64,000 nt of DNA from CAYWVO01 sp964461835 (GTDB lineage Bacteria; Zixibacteria; MSB-5A5; WJJR01; JAJRUJ01), in contig CAYWVO010000004.1 of NCBI GenBank assembly GCA_964461835.1, positions 1 to 64,000 of the forward strand, read 5' to 3'. Made by a program: the position numbers and the translations under genes. The notes beneath the pieces are model-generated. The model made no database searches and was not told where the DNA came from. It saw nothing but the letters and a program-made list of their open reading frames with translations. Each line of letters begins with the position of its first letter. The first letter of the stretch is position 1. This document shows positions 32,463 through 41,786 of the stretch, piece by piece.

Positions 32463-33346
32463 GGCAACCTCCCGGCAGCTCGGCGGAATAAGCAATTCAA
32501 CCGCAAGAACACAGAGAGTCCGGCATTCCGTAGTGTTGCTCGGGGGTAATGTTTGCGGAAGTACCTCTCAATGGAGATTGTATGCCAGGCCAACAGCTGT
32601 GCCTGGTCGGTCGAGGAGCCGCCCCATTCATGGACCGCTCGCGCCGCCGGCACAAACCATGTGTCATATCCATGTTGGGCAAGCCGCAAACAAAAATCCG
32701 TATCCTCAACGAACATGAAAAAGCGCTCGTCAAAACCTCCGAGCTCCTCAAACGCCTCGCGTTCCACCAGCAGGCAGGTCGCCGAGGCAGCATCGACTCT
32801 AACTGGCTGCGGATAATCTGGTAAGGTGTAGCCGAATGCCGGGACTGCACGATGGCTCAAAATCGACAAGGGAGATTTTCGGGAAAACAAAATATTTCCA
32901 TGTGTCGGGAATCGTCGACAATTGGCCTGAAACCGACCATCCGGATATTCCAGCCGAGCGGTGGCGGCCTTGGCGCGCGGATACTTGCGCAGATGTTCGA
33001 CCAGAATATCCGCGATCGGGGACAGCCATTGCAGATCGGGATTGCAAAACAGGAGATAATTCCCCCGCGCAGCCCGCGCACCCTGATTTGCTGCGGCGGC
33101 GAAACCACGGTTTTCCGTATTGGCAATCACACGGTTGACGACTTCGTTCTCACGGCACCAGGTCGCGGATTGATCCCTCGAGGCATTATCAACGACAATC
33201 AGCTCAGCATTCAGGGCGTGACGGTGTTTTTGGATAGAGGCGCAAAGTTTCGGGAGATGCCATTTGCTGTTATATGTAACAACAATAGTTGAGACCTGTG
33301 AGGTAATCGACGAGGAGGGGGTATGTACTGGATCATGATGCGCCAT
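32459..33346 (-). CDS. Family 2 glycosyltransferase, rhamnosyltransferase-like
   Basis: The 295-aa protein has a GT-A fold: TIVVTYNSKWHLPK at the start, LIVVDNASRDQS, and LLFCNPDLQWL in place of the DxD region, then GGFDERFFMFVEDTDFCLRL, the acceptor-side ED motif shared with WbbL-type rhamnosyltransferases. It probably adds a sugar to the growing lipid-linked glycan. It starts upstream of the WecA-like gene and overlaps it by 4 bp. Confidence 0.85.
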   Translation of the reverse strand: MAHHDPVHTPSSSITSQVSTIVVTYNSKWHLPKLCASIQKHRHALNAELIVVDNASRDQSATWCRENEVVNRVIANTENRGFAAAANQGARAARGNYLLFCNPDLQWLSPIADILVEHLRKYPRAKAATARLEYPDGRFQANCRRFPTHGNILFSRKSPLSILSHRAVPAFGYTLPDYPQPVRVDAASATCLLVEREAFEELGGFDERFFMFVEDTDFCLRLAQHGYDTWFVPAARAVHEWGGSSTDQAQLLAWHTISIERYFRKHYPRATLRNAGLSVFLRLNCLFRRAAGRLP

Positions 33347-33353
33347 AGAGATT

Positions 33354-34067
33354 CTAAAGTTTTCCCAGTATGCGGAGGAGGCGGAGTCGCCAAACCATCC
33401 AGATAGCTTCGCGGACTATTTTTTTCGACATCTTGGAAGTTCCCCGCTCGCGATCATAGAAAATGATGGGGATCTCCTGGAGCCGGAACCCCCGTCGCCA
33501 GGCCCGGAAACTGGTCTCGATCTGGAATGAATACCCATTGGAGCGAATTTCGTCTAAGTCAATCGACTCCAGAACCTTTCGGTGGTAGCATTTAAATCCG
33601 CCGGTGGCATCGTGTAGCGGCAAGCCGGTCACAATGCGCGTGTAGACATTCGCAAAATAGGAGAGGAGGAGGCGCCCCATCGGCCAATTGATGACATTCA
33701 CTCCGCTGACATATCGCGAGCCGATAATCAAGTCGGCATGATGGGTTTCCGCCAGAAATTTCGGGAGATAATCAGGATTATGGGAAAAATCAGCATCCAT
33801 TTCGAATACATAATCATAATTGTGCTCTAAGGCCCAACGGAATCCTGCGAGATACGCCTTGCCCAGACCTTGCTTTTGGGTACGATGCAACACATGCACG
33901 CGCGGGTTGCGTTGGGCTTCTTCCTCCGCCCAGTTTCCGGTGCCGTCGGGAGAATTATCATCAATCACCAGGATAGAAAGTCGTTCATCGCGGGCCAGGA
34001 TCTCCGGCACGATTTTCGGCAAATTTTCGATTTCATTGTATGTCGGAATGCAAACCAGTGCGTTCAT
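33354..34067 (-). CDS. Polyprenyl-phosphate mannose synthase-like GT2
   Basis: The 237-aa protein matches dolichol/polyprenol-phosphate mannosyltransferases (DPM1 type, no membrane domain): PTYNEIENLP, VIDDNSPDGT, FEMDADFSHNPDYL, GSRYVSGVNVINWP and FYDRERGTSKMSKKI. It would make polyprenyl-phosphate sugar from a nucleotide sugar, the donor used by GT-C enzymes such as the GT39-TPR protein of this cluster. That functional link is inference. Confidence 0.88.
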   Translation of the reverse strand: MNALVCIPTYNEIENLPKIVPEILARDERLSILVIDDNSPDGTGNWAEEEAQRNPRVHVLHRTQKQGLGKAYLAGFRWALEHNYDYVFEMDADFSHNPDYLPKFLAETHHADLIIGSRYVSGVNVINWPMGRLLLSYFANVYTRIVTGLPLHDATGGFKCYHRKVLESIDLDEIRSNGYSFQIETSFRAWRRGFRLQEIPIIFYDRERGTSKMSKKIVREAIWMVWRLRLLRILGKL

Positions 34068-34133
34068 TACGCCATAACCATCCGCTTCGACGCCGCTTTA
34101 TTACAAGGCGTCATTGTATCTATTTTCGCCTGC

Positions 34134-35354
34134 TCAGACAACGGAATTGATTTGCGTTGTCTCCGGCTTTGGTGGCGTGAGGCCATAGAGACTCAAATAA
34201 TCTGCCGCAATGCGTTGCGGATCAAACCTGCTTTTGGCCGCCAGACACCCGTTGCGGGCTAATCGTGCTGCCTCCTCCCGGTCGACCAAAAGATACTCGA
34301 TGGCATACGCCAGTTGTTCCGGGTTGCCCACGTCGGCCAGCACACCGGTCTTTCCATCCTCAATGATATCCGGAATCCCCCCTGAGCGGACCCCCAAGAC
34401 CGGTCGCTCGCAGAGTTGCGCCTCCACCAGGGTCATGCCGAACCCTTCATTTTCGGAACATAAGGCAATAATATCGGCACGTCGATATTCGTCGGCCAGT
34501 TCATCGGTTGACATGGAGGGCACCAGAGTTATCTCGTCCACCAACCCCTCCACGAACTTACGGTCGTGCAGCTCCTTCTTCAGCGGCCCCTCACCGATCA
34601 GCCGAAAGCGAACCACCCGACCGCGTTTCTTGAGGATCGCCGCCGCCTCGAGCAGATCGAACAGCCGTTTCTGCTGAATGTATCGGGCGGCCGAAAGGAC
34701 TACTGGGATTTCATTTTCCGGCTTTGCGCCCGGATGGAACGGGTCGGTGTCCACCGGCATCGGCAGTACCGAAATCCGTGGCGCCACGTCCTTAACCACA
34801 CTGACCAACCGATCCTTAAGCCAGGTAGAAACTGTCGATATTTCATGCGCACCCCGGTACACCCGTCGAGCCAGAAACCGCGTCAACCACTGGTTGAGCA
34901 TGCGGATATCGGTGCCATGAGACGTGAGCACGACTTTGCATCCCGCCTTGCGGGCCGGTTTATGAGAGACCCAGCCGCCCGGCATCCACCAATGGGCATG
35001 GACCACGCGTGGTTGTCTGCGCGCAAGCTCAGCGCGCACTGCCTTTTTGAAGGAAGAGAGGAAACGCAGAGTGGCTTGCGCCGATGCAGCAGATGATCCA
35101 GACCATTGATCAAGGTCACCACGGTAGGCGACGTTCTCCTCCGTATCGCTCCCGTAGCGGAATCGCGTGACCAGAATGCCGTCCATGATCTCTTCTTCCT
35201 GTGAACCGGGATGGTGCGGGCACAACACCGCGATCCGGACTCCCTGGTCGGTGAGTAGCCGGGCAAGCCGCCAGATAAAGCGTCCGGCGAAATCGACCTC
35301 ATGACGCGGAAAGTTATGGGTGACGAAAAGAACGTCTGCCGTGTCAGTGCTCAT
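34134..35354 (-). CDS. Family 4 glycosyltransferase
   Basis: From the ATG at 35352-35354 (MSTDTADVLFVTHNFP) the protein has 406 aa. It is a GT-B enzyme: VLFVTHNFP...GRFIWRLARLLTDQG forms the first Rossmann unit, VVLSAARYIQQKRLFDLLEA begins the second, and CSENEGFGMTLVEAQLCERPV carries the EX7E motif. It is a retaining transferase using a nucleotide sugar. A longer frame starting 25 codons earlier would overlap the upstream gene by 20 bp and is less likely. Acceptor unknown. Confidence 0.85.
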   Translation of the reverse strand: MSTDTADVLFVTHNFPRHEVDFAGRFIWRLARLLTDQGVRIAVLCPHHPGSQEEEIMDGILVTRFRYGSDTEENVAYRGDLDQWSGSSAASAQATLRFLSSFKKAVRAELARRQPRVVHAHWWMPGGWVSHKPARKAGCKVVLTSHGTDIRMLNQWLTRFLARRVYRGAHEISTVSTWLKDRLVSVVKDVAPRISVLPMPVDTDPFHPGAKPENEIPVVLSAARYIQQKRLFDLLEAAAILKKRGRVVRFRLIGEGPLKKELHDRKFVEGLVDEITLVPSMSTDELADEYRRADIIALCSENEGFGMTLVEAQLCERPVLGVRSGGIPDIIEDGKTGVLADVGNPEQLAYAIEYLLVDREEAARLARNGCLAAKSRFDPQRIAADYLSLYGLTPPKPETTQINSVV

Positions 35355-35409
35355 CCCGGAATACCCATAGCAATCGGATGAAAGTTCGGCGGGCCGGCCA
35401 TTCGTTCGG

Positions 35410-36399
35410 TCATGACGATTCCGGCTCATCAGATTTATCCGACGTCCGGCGAGAGATAGCCGCGTGTAGGGAGGAAAGGTCCTCTTTGATTGATATTAAT
35501 AACTCCCCAAGAAATCCCATTGCAAAAAAGAGGATGCCGGACACGGCCAGCAGCATAACCAGGGTGAGCATCGGCCGATACCCCTGGTTCATAACATAGC
35601 GTAGGTAGAGCGCAATCAGCCCGGTAATCAGCGCCAGAGCAAGAAATACCAGCCCGGAGGAACCGAAGAAGAGCAGTGGCTTTTTCATGAACGATAGTTG
35701 GAATTTCACCGCCAACAAGTCGAGGACCCCGATGGGGATGCGTCCGAGACCGGAGAACTTTGATGCACCCGAATGACGAGGGTGGAGGGTTACCTTGACC
35801 TCACCGACCTGGTATCCGGCATCCGCGGCCATGACCACCATGTATCGATGCCAGTCCCGGCGAAAGGTCAGCGATTGGACCACTTGGCGCCGAAACGCTT
35901 TAACCGAGTTTAGGTCATGTACACCAATCGGGAACAACATGCGGGATACCGCATTATAGATTGACGACACAAGCCGTTTTGGCCCATACGTTCCCTGTTT
36001 CCAGCCGGTGACAACATCGAAACCCTCCTTAATCTTCGCCACCATCTGTGGGATATCCTCCGGCAGGTATTGCAGGTCCGCCGGGTAAAACACGAAGATC
36101 TCTCCATGAGCAGCGGAGAAACCAGTCTGGAGTGCGGCGGTCAGTCCGAGATTGGCGTGGTGTTGTTCAACATGCCAGAAATCATAGTGATCCGCACAGG
36201 ATTGGGCAACTGCCAAAGTTTCGTCGGTAGAACCATCATCGACCAGAATCACTTCGCCGGAAAACGGCGCGGTGGCCAACATTTCCGCGAATTTCTCCGC
36301 CAGCAGCTCCAGATTCCCGGCTTCATTAAACGCCGGGACGATAACTGAAACCTCCACGGCGCCGGTCGACGATTCATCGATGTGGCTTATCTCTCTCAT
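35410..36399 (-). CDS. Membrane-anchored GT2 (GtrB/DPMS type)
   Basis: The 329-aa protein has a GT-A domain (VIVPAFNEAGNLELL, ILVDDGSTDETLAVA, FYPADLQYLPEDIP in the DxD position) and two C-terminal membrane helices (LLFFGSSGLVFLALALITGLIALYL and LTLVMLLAVSGILFFAMGFLGELL). This is the GtrB-like layout that makes undecaprenyl-phosphate hexose. It overlaps the GT39-TPR gene start region by 4 bp, which suggests it supplies that enzyme's donor. Confidence 0.85.
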   Translation of the reverse strand: MREISHIDESSTGAVEVSVIVPAFNEAGNLELLAEKFAEMLATAPFSGEVILVDDGSTDETLAVAQSCADHYDFWHVEQHHANLGLTAALQTGFSAAHGEIFVFYPADLQYLPEDIPQMVAKIKEGFDVVTGWKQGTYGPKRLVSSIYNAVSRMLFPIGVHDLNSVKAFRRQVVQSLTFRRDWHRYMVVMAADAGYQVGEVKVTLHPRHSGASKFSGLGRIPIGVLDLLAVKFQLSFMKKPLLFFGSSGLVFLALALITGLIALYLRYVMNQGYRPMLTLVMLLAVSGILFFAMGFLGELLISIKEDLSSLHAAISRRTSDKSDEPESS

Positions 36400-38591
36400 C
36401 GGGAAAGAAACGGCTCCAATTGCGCCCGCAGGGCCGGGTCGTTCGGCCGTAACCGCAGAACTTCGGCAAACTGCTCGCGGGCGGTGTTCCAGTCAGCAGG
36501 ATTGCCGGTCTGCTGGAACAGCATGGCGGCGCAATGCCCATAATTATAGCGCACCGCGAAATCATCCGGGTATGTCTCCGTGGCGCGGCCAAAATACACG
36601 ATGGCCGAATCATACGTGGAATCCCGCATGAAGAAACGGCCCAAAAACCGGTTGGCGCTGAAATTCTCCGGGTAGCTGGCCATGAATTGGTCGAAATACA
36701 GCATCATCGAATCTTCTTTGCGCTGGTCGTAACAACGCATGGCCTCTTCCCAGGCGGTCGGTTCGTAGCTTCGCGCCTGGCTGTTGCGACTGTTTTCGGC
36801 CACCCGGAATATACCCACGGGCCGGTTACCGATCATATACGAGGTCACTCGTCGTGCCCGCCCGGCAATCTGTGGGTAATCCTGAAATACTCTCCCCTGT
36901 TCTTTGTCGTCAATCACCGCCAAATGGGTAATCGGGTATTCATCGAACAGGGTATGGTGAACGGTGGTCACCCCAAACATATACACCACATTCTTGTGCT
37001 GGTTCTCCAGCGTGATCCCGGTCGCATACGATCCGGTCAGCACCACGTCTTCGCCCAATAGGTCCTGTAAATCTCGTGAGGCTGAGGTCATCGCAGTCTG
37101 GCTGTGTTCCCACCAGTCGGCAATCATGGGGACTTGAATGATGCATACGCCGATAATCGCGGCGGCGAGGATAATTTCCGGCAACCGGGTACGGAGGCGT
37201 AGCCGGTCAAACGTCGATCGTATTGTTGGCCAGGCAAAAGCCCCGCTCAATCCCAAGCCGATCGCTGCCACGATGGCAATAAGCACCGCAGCCGTGTTCG
37301 CCTGCCCTAAAGCGGTCTGCGCCAAATGAGCAGTTATCAAATGGTGAATGGGCAACATGAACAGCAACGTCGTTAGCCCTATCGTCCATGCAGCTGCCGG
37401 TTTCTTGGGGCGAGAGCCGGGAGGCCAACGACGGAGCAAGTCGGCAACCACCAGCGCCGCCGCGCCCGCCAGCGGGATCAATAACACGGTTTGATAGCGC
37501 AGCGGCCGGTAGTTCCACGGCATCAAGGCCAAGTAGGCCAGCCAAAACCAGGTGCCCAGGAGCAGATAATCCGGTCGTCCGTTTTTGATGCGTTGCAACA
37601 GCGAGCCTGAACCGGTCAGGCAGTAGAAACCTAACGCCACCCCGATGAAACCCAGGATCGACACAAACGGCAGCCGGGTGAACAGTCGGGTATCCGAGCC
37701 AAAGGAAAACAGCCGGTTTACGAATCCGCCCAGGGAAGTTAATCCCTCCGGCGCACCATACAGCCCGGTAGATTTCTCCGCGAAATACGACCCTTCAATT
37801 TGCAGGTATACGGTGGGCAGCCAGATAACAGCTACAATAACGAAGCCGATGAGTATTGATATACTCGGAACGAACCAGCGAAAGGACGGATCACGCTCTC
37901 GCTCCCACCACCCGATAAGTGCTGCGAAGATGAGCAGTGCCGGCAGGGCGTGCAACCCGATCATCTTACCGTAAAACGCACCCAGTCCCAGAGAGATGCC
38001 GGCCAGGCCGAACCAGATAAGTTTGCGGGGAGGAAAGGTGAGAAAAAACACCGCCAGCGCCAGCCAGAAGTTCATGGCGTTCTCCAGAAACGGCACCCGC
38101 CCGTAGGTCAGAAAAATGTAGTTCAATCCCAGGAATAACACCGTAAGAATACCGGCCAGCGGATTGCGCAATCGCCAAATCGCCAGTGAAAATATCGCTA
38201 TCGTCGCGATGCTATAGAGAACAGAGGCTAGGTTACTCTGCCAAAAGCCGACACCGAATACGGCGAAGACGCCGTGGGCAACCACTCCCATCGAACTTCG
38301 CTGAAATGGCAGATACATGTTTTCATCGAGGGGATTGGGGTCACCGAACAGCACTGCGTTCCGTGCATACGACGTATACTGCGGAGGGTCGGTCCAGAGG
38401 TCCTGGCTCCAGGAAATATCAACCGGCGGATCGGCACCCAAATGAGAAAGCCGGAAAAATGTGACTATCCCCAGGACAACAAACCAAACGGCGATACCGA
38501 TCCCGGACGGAATGTTGATTCGTCCCAGCGGCTTACCTGCGGTGGGTTTAGCGGGTTGTGCTGTTCGCTGTCGTTTTTGCTTGGCTACCAA
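36396..38591 (-). CDS. GT39-type membrane glycosyltransferase with C-terminal TPR
   Basis: The 731-aa protein has about 12 membrane helices. The first periplasmic loop contains ADPPVDISWSQDLWTDPPQY, with the acidic residues of PMT/ArnT GT-C enzymes, and FLENAMNFWLALAVFF follows. After residue about 500 a soluble part ends in two or three TPR units (AIVYFGRATETYPDDFAVRYNYG, AREQFAEVLRLRPND). It probably transfers a lipid-linked sugar to a glycan or protein outside the membrane. It is a second example of GT-C plus TPR in this window. Confidence 0.82.
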   Translation of the reverse strand: MVAKQKRQRTAQPAKPTAGKPLGRINIPSGIGIAVWFVVLGIVTFFRLSHLGADPPVDISWSQDLWTDPPQYTSYARNAVLFGDPNPLDENMYLPFQRSSMGVVAHGVFAVFGVGFWQSNLASVLYSIATIAIFSLAIWRLRNPLAGILTVLFLGLNYIFLTYGRVPFLENAMNFWLALAVFFLTFPPRKLIWFGLAGISLGLGAFYGKMIGLHALPALLIFAALIGWWERERDPSFRWFVPSISILIGFVIVAVIWLPTVYLQIEGSYFAEKSTGLYGAPEGLTSLGGFVNRLFSFGSDTRLFTRLPFVSILGFIGVALGFYCLTGSGSLLQRIKNGRPDYLLLGTWFWLAYLALMPWNYRPLRYQTVLLIPLAGAAALVVADLLRRWPPGSRPKKPAAAWTIGLTTLLFMLPIHHLITAHLAQTALGQANTAAVLIAIVAAIGLGLSGAFAWPTIRSTFDRLRLRTRLPEIILAAAIIGVCIIQVPMIADWWEHSQTAMTSASRDLQDLLGEDVVLTGSYATGITLENQHKNVVYMFGVTTVHHTLFDEYPITHLAVIDDKEQGRVFQDYPQIAGRARRVTSYMIGNRPVGIFRVAENSRNSQARSYEPTAWEEAMRCYDQRKEDSMMLYFDQFMASYPENFSANRFLGRFFMRDSTYDSAIVYFGRATETYPDDFAVRYNYGHCAAMLFQQTGNPADWNTAREQFAEVLRLRPNDPALRAQLEPFLSR

Positions 38592-38611
38592 AAATACTCC
38601 ATATCACTCAA

Positions 38612-39715
38612 TCAGCGGGCGAGGAACTTCCTGATACCATCAATGACTCCCGCAATCTGCTCATCCCGCAGTTCGGCGAACATGGGGAGGGAGACAATTC
38701 GTTTCGCCCATTTTTCGGTAACCGGGAAGTCATCCTCGTGATAATCCAACTCCGCATAGGCCGGTTGCAGATGAACGGGGATCGGATAGTGAATCCCGCA
38801 GTAGATTTCCCGTTCTTTCAGAAACGCCATTAACGCCTCGCGTTCTTCCACACCAACAACGTACAAATGCCACACCGATTGGCAATGATCATCCGCCGGC
38901 GGAACTTTAATCGGCAAATTGGCGAGTGCCTCACTATATGCGCGCGCATGTGCCCGGCGGGCATCGTTCCATTGTTCCAGATGTTGCAATTTCACATCCA
39001 GGACTGCCCCCTGGATTCCCTCCATCCGGTAATTATACCCCACGACTTCATGGTGGTACTTCTTCGACATACCATGATCGCGTAGCTTGCGCATCTCGGC
39101 GGCTAACTGATCGGAGTTGGTGACGACTGCTCCGCCTTCCCCATAGGCGCCCAGGTTCTTCCCCGGATAGAAGCTGAAACACCCGGCAATGCCCATCGAC
39201 CCGGCTTTCCGGCCATGGTAGGTAGCCCCATGTGCCTGTGCGGCATCTTCCAGTACCGGGATACTACGCTCGTTAGCGATATCCAGAATGGCGTCCATTT
39301 CGGCAGGTCGGCCATATAGATGCACCGGGATAATCAACTTTGTTTTCTCGGTGATTGCATCCTTCAACGTCTGTGGATCGAGCGTGTAGGTGGCTTCGTC
39401 CATATCCACCAGCACCGGTTTCGCTCCGATGTAGGATATCGGCTCGCAGGTAGCGATAAACGTATTGGCCGGCACGATAATCTCATCACCGGCTTTGATT
39501 CCCAACGCCAGCATCGCCAAGTGCAGTGCCGACGTGCCGGAGTTCACCGCTGCAGCATGTTTCGTATTGCAGAATGCGGCAAAATGCTCTTCGAATTGGA
39601 AGACATATTTGCCGAGGGCGAAAGCACAATCGCTGACAACGCTTTGAATCGCCTGATCCACTTCCGCTTTAATGGTCTGGTACTGAGCACGCAAGTCAAG
39701 GAATGGTACGGCCAT
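38612..39715 (-). CDS. DegT/DnrJ/EryC1/StrS-family aminotransferase
   Basis: The 367-aa PLP enzyme is a sugar aminotransferase of the ArnB/DesI type. The PLP Lys is K186 in SFYPGKNLGAYGEGG, and VNSGTSALHLAMLALGI and EDAAQAHGATYHG are signatures. It would make an amino sugar, such as an amino-dideoxyhexose, for the polymer built by the neighbouring transferases. No 4-keto-sugar dehydratase is in the window, so the substrate remains open. Its start lies about 90 bp from the polX stop. Confidence 0.9.
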   Translation of the reverse strand: MAVPFLDLRAQYQTIKAEVDQAIQSVVSDCAFALGKYVFQFEEHFAAFCNTKHAAAVNSGTSALHLAMLALGIKAGDEIIVPANTFIATCEPISYIGAKPVLVDMDEATYTLDPQTLKDAITEKTKLIIPVHLYGRPAEMDAILDIANERSIPVLEDAAQAHGATYHGRKAGSMGIAGCFSFYPGKNLGAYGEGGAVVTNSDQLAAEMRKLRDHGMSKKYHHEVVGYNYRMEGIQGAVLDVKLQHLEQWNDARRAHARAYSEALANLPIKVPPADDHCQSVWHLYVVGVEEREALMAFLKEREIYCGIHYPIPVHLQPAYAELDYHEDDFPVTEKWAKRIVSLPMFAELRDEQIAGVIDGIRKFLAR

Positions 39716-39805
39716 AGTTTGTCCTCTCAGTTTAACGGCTCAAAATACTCTGCAACCGAAGCAAGTCAAGCGCAGGGTGAGACGAAACGATGCTGCGGCA
39801 CATAT

Positions 39806-41545
39806 TTACGGGTGACGAGCCTGCAGAAACGACGCAAAATCATCGCGCGAACGGGTATTGATGACATCCCCTGCTCGCAGCCAGCCTTTGCGAGCGATGC
39901 CAATCCCGAAGCGGATATCCGCCAAACCCTCAAGAGAGTGGGCATCCGGGTTGATCGCAACCTTGATCCCGTGATCGCGCGCCTGACGGAGATACCGCCA
40001 GTCCAGGTCCAATCGATGGGGAGAGGCATTTAATTCAATCACCGTGTTGTGTTCAGTTGCCGCCTCAATGACCCGTTCCATATCCAGCGGGTAGCCCTCA
40101 CGCGCGGCCAGTAACCGACCGGTCGGGTGGCCCAGGATTGTGGTATACGGATTTTCTATCGCCCGAATAATGCGCTCAGTGGCTTCCTCAATTGGCATAT
40201 TGAGCCGGGAATGCACTGAGGCGATGATGAAATCAAAATGCGTCAGGATTGTGTCTGGGTAGTCCAGGCTGCCGTCACTCAGGATATCTGACTCGATGCC
40301 TTTGAATATCGTAAAATCATCGAATTGGCCGTTGAGTTTGTCAATTTCGTCATGCTGGCGCAAAACATCATCTTCCCGCAAACCCCCGGCATACGCAGCG
40401 GATTGTGAATGATCCGAAATACCGAGATATGTAAATCCCATCTCTCGACACCGTTGCGCCAGTTCGGTAAGGGTATTTGTGCCGTCGGAGTATGTGGAGT
40501 GAACGTGGAGCATACCCTTGATGTCTTGGTAGTCAACGAGTTGCGGCAATTTCCCTCTCTCGGCCGCATCGAGTTCTCCCCGATCTTCACGCAGTTCGGG
40601 GGCAATTAGCGGCAGGTCCAGAGCCGCGAAGATTTCAGTTTCATCAGTTGCCAAAATAGAGTCTCCATTCCGGTGTAACCCGTATTCATTGAGCTTGAGG
40701 CCTCGCGTCTGGGCACGATGCCGCATAACGATATTGTGTTCCTTTGATCCGGTGAAATGCATGAGCGCGAACGGAAACTGGTCTTCCGCGACCAGGCGCA
40801 GGTCCGCCGCTATATTGGAGAGTAATCGGACACTGGTCTTGGTTTCGCCAGTGCTTATTGTCTCGGCCACAATTTCCTGGGCCAGAAAATCCCTGGTGAC
40901 CTGAGCGCGTGATCCAGCCGGACAGGCCGCAACGAGATCGATATCTTTGACCAACTCCAGGCGTCGACGGAGACTGCCGGCAATCTCGGCGTGAGAGACT
41001 TGCGGGTGATCACGAAGGAAGGCCACCAGCATTTCCGCAGTACTTAGCGCCCGGTGTTGCAGATGTCGACCGGTCTGGGTTTGGATGAATTCAATCTCGG
41101 CGAGAATTTTTTCCTGGGTGGCCGGACCGAATCCCTCCAATTCCACCAGTCGATTCTCCCGGCATGCGTATTCCAGTTCACCTAACGTAGCGATGCCCAG
41201 TTTTTCGTAGAGGGTTTTGACTTTCTTTGAACCAAGGCCTGGGACGCGAAAGAGTTCGATGATTGTGTCCGGGAATTCCGCTCGCAGTTTATCAAGCGTC
41301 GAGGAGCGGCCACTGGCCACCATTTCTCCAATTTTGGCCGCAATCCCCTTGCCGATACCATCGATATTCTGGAGAGCATTCGCTGCTGCCAACTCGCGAA
41401 TATCTGCAGAGACGACCTTGAGTGCCCGTGCCGCATTGCGATGCGCCCGGATTTTGAATGGGTTTTCACCTTTCAATTCCAGCAAGAGCGCGATCTCTTC
41501 GAGGGCGTCTTGTATGTCTTTTTTCTCCATGATCCAGATTCCCAT
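39806..41545 (-). CDS. polX: Family X DNA polymerase with PHP domain (PolX)
   Basis: The 579-aa protein has an N-terminal helix-hairpin-helix region (ENPFKIRAHRNAARAL, IDGIGKGIAAKIGEM, VPGLGSKKVKTLYEKLGI), the polymerase palm with GSLRRRLELVKDIDLV (metal Asp pair), HFTGSKEHNI, and a C-terminal PHP phosphoesterase (HVHSTYSDGTNTL, GISDHSQSA, SVHSRLN, GHPTGRLL, NASPHRLDLDW, NPDAHSLEG). Such enzymes fill short gaps in base-excision repair and the PHP part acts as a 3'-5' exonuclease or AP endonuclease. I start it at ATG 41545, behind GAGAGG; an ATG five codons later is possible. Confidence 0.92.
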   Translation of the reverse strand: MGIWIMEKKDIQDALEEIALLLELKGENPFKIRAHRNAARALKVVSADIRELAAANALQNIDGIGKGIAAKIGEMVASGRSSTLDKLRAEFPDTIIELFRVPGLGSKKVKTLYEKLGIATLGELEYACRENRLVELEGFGPATQEKILAEIEFIQTQTGRHLQHRALSTAEMLVAFLRDHPQVSHAEIAGSLRRRLELVKDIDLVAACPAGSRAQVTRDFLAQEIVAETISTGETKTSVRLLSNIAADLRLVAEDQFPFALMHFTGSKEHNIVMRHRAQTRGLKLNEYGLHRNGDSILATDETEIFAALDLPLIAPELREDRGELDAAERGKLPQLVDYQDIKGMLHVHSTYSDGTNTLTELAQRCREMGFTYLGISDHSQSAAYAGGLREDDVLRQHDEIDKLNGQFDDFTIFKGIESDILSDGSLDYPDTILTHFDFIIASVHSRLNMPIEEATERIIRAIENPYTTILGHPTGRLLAAREGYPLDMERVIEAATEHNTVIELNASPHRLDLDWRYLRQARDHGIKVAINPDAHSLEGLADIRFGIGIARKGWLRAGDVINTRSRDDFASFLQARHP

Positions 41546-41669
41546 ACAATCCTCTCGTTGCCCGGTGTACGACGGGTCCGTCTTGCCCGCATACAATTTC
41601 TAAACTGGAACAACAATCTAAACGGCGATTTGGACCTGGTGTGTCAGATTTTTCCTCTGAACGCCTATG

Positions 41670-41699
41670 TTGAACGAGAATTCTCATTGACAGTATAAT
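41670..41699 (+). promoter_or_regulatory. Promoter of alr
   Basis: TTGAAC (41670-41675), 18-bp spacer, TATAAT (41694-41699), about 90 bp before the alr start, in the 240-bp gap between divergent polX and alr. The spacer is a palindrome. Confidence 0.6.
41676..41685. promoter_or_regulatory. Operator-like palindrome inside the alr promoter spacer
   Basis: GAGAATTCTC is perfectly symmetric and the flanks AAC and ATT extend it to 14 of 16 positions. Its place between -35 and -10 would let a bound dimer block RNA polymerase. The core is reminiscent of Fur-family boxes but lacks their central base. Confidence 0.4.
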
Positions 41700-41786
41700 A
41701 TATTGCGGCCACCTTACGATAGTTCTGAGAGGGGCGTTGCAAACCGTTAACGGCATAGCCACGCAGGGAGCAGGGGCATTAGATCG

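Noticed and set aside
31828..32718. Plus-strand ORF of 296 aa opposite the WecA-like gene
   Set aside because: Pro/Ser/Thr/Lys-rich antisense translation of membrane helices, a common artefact.
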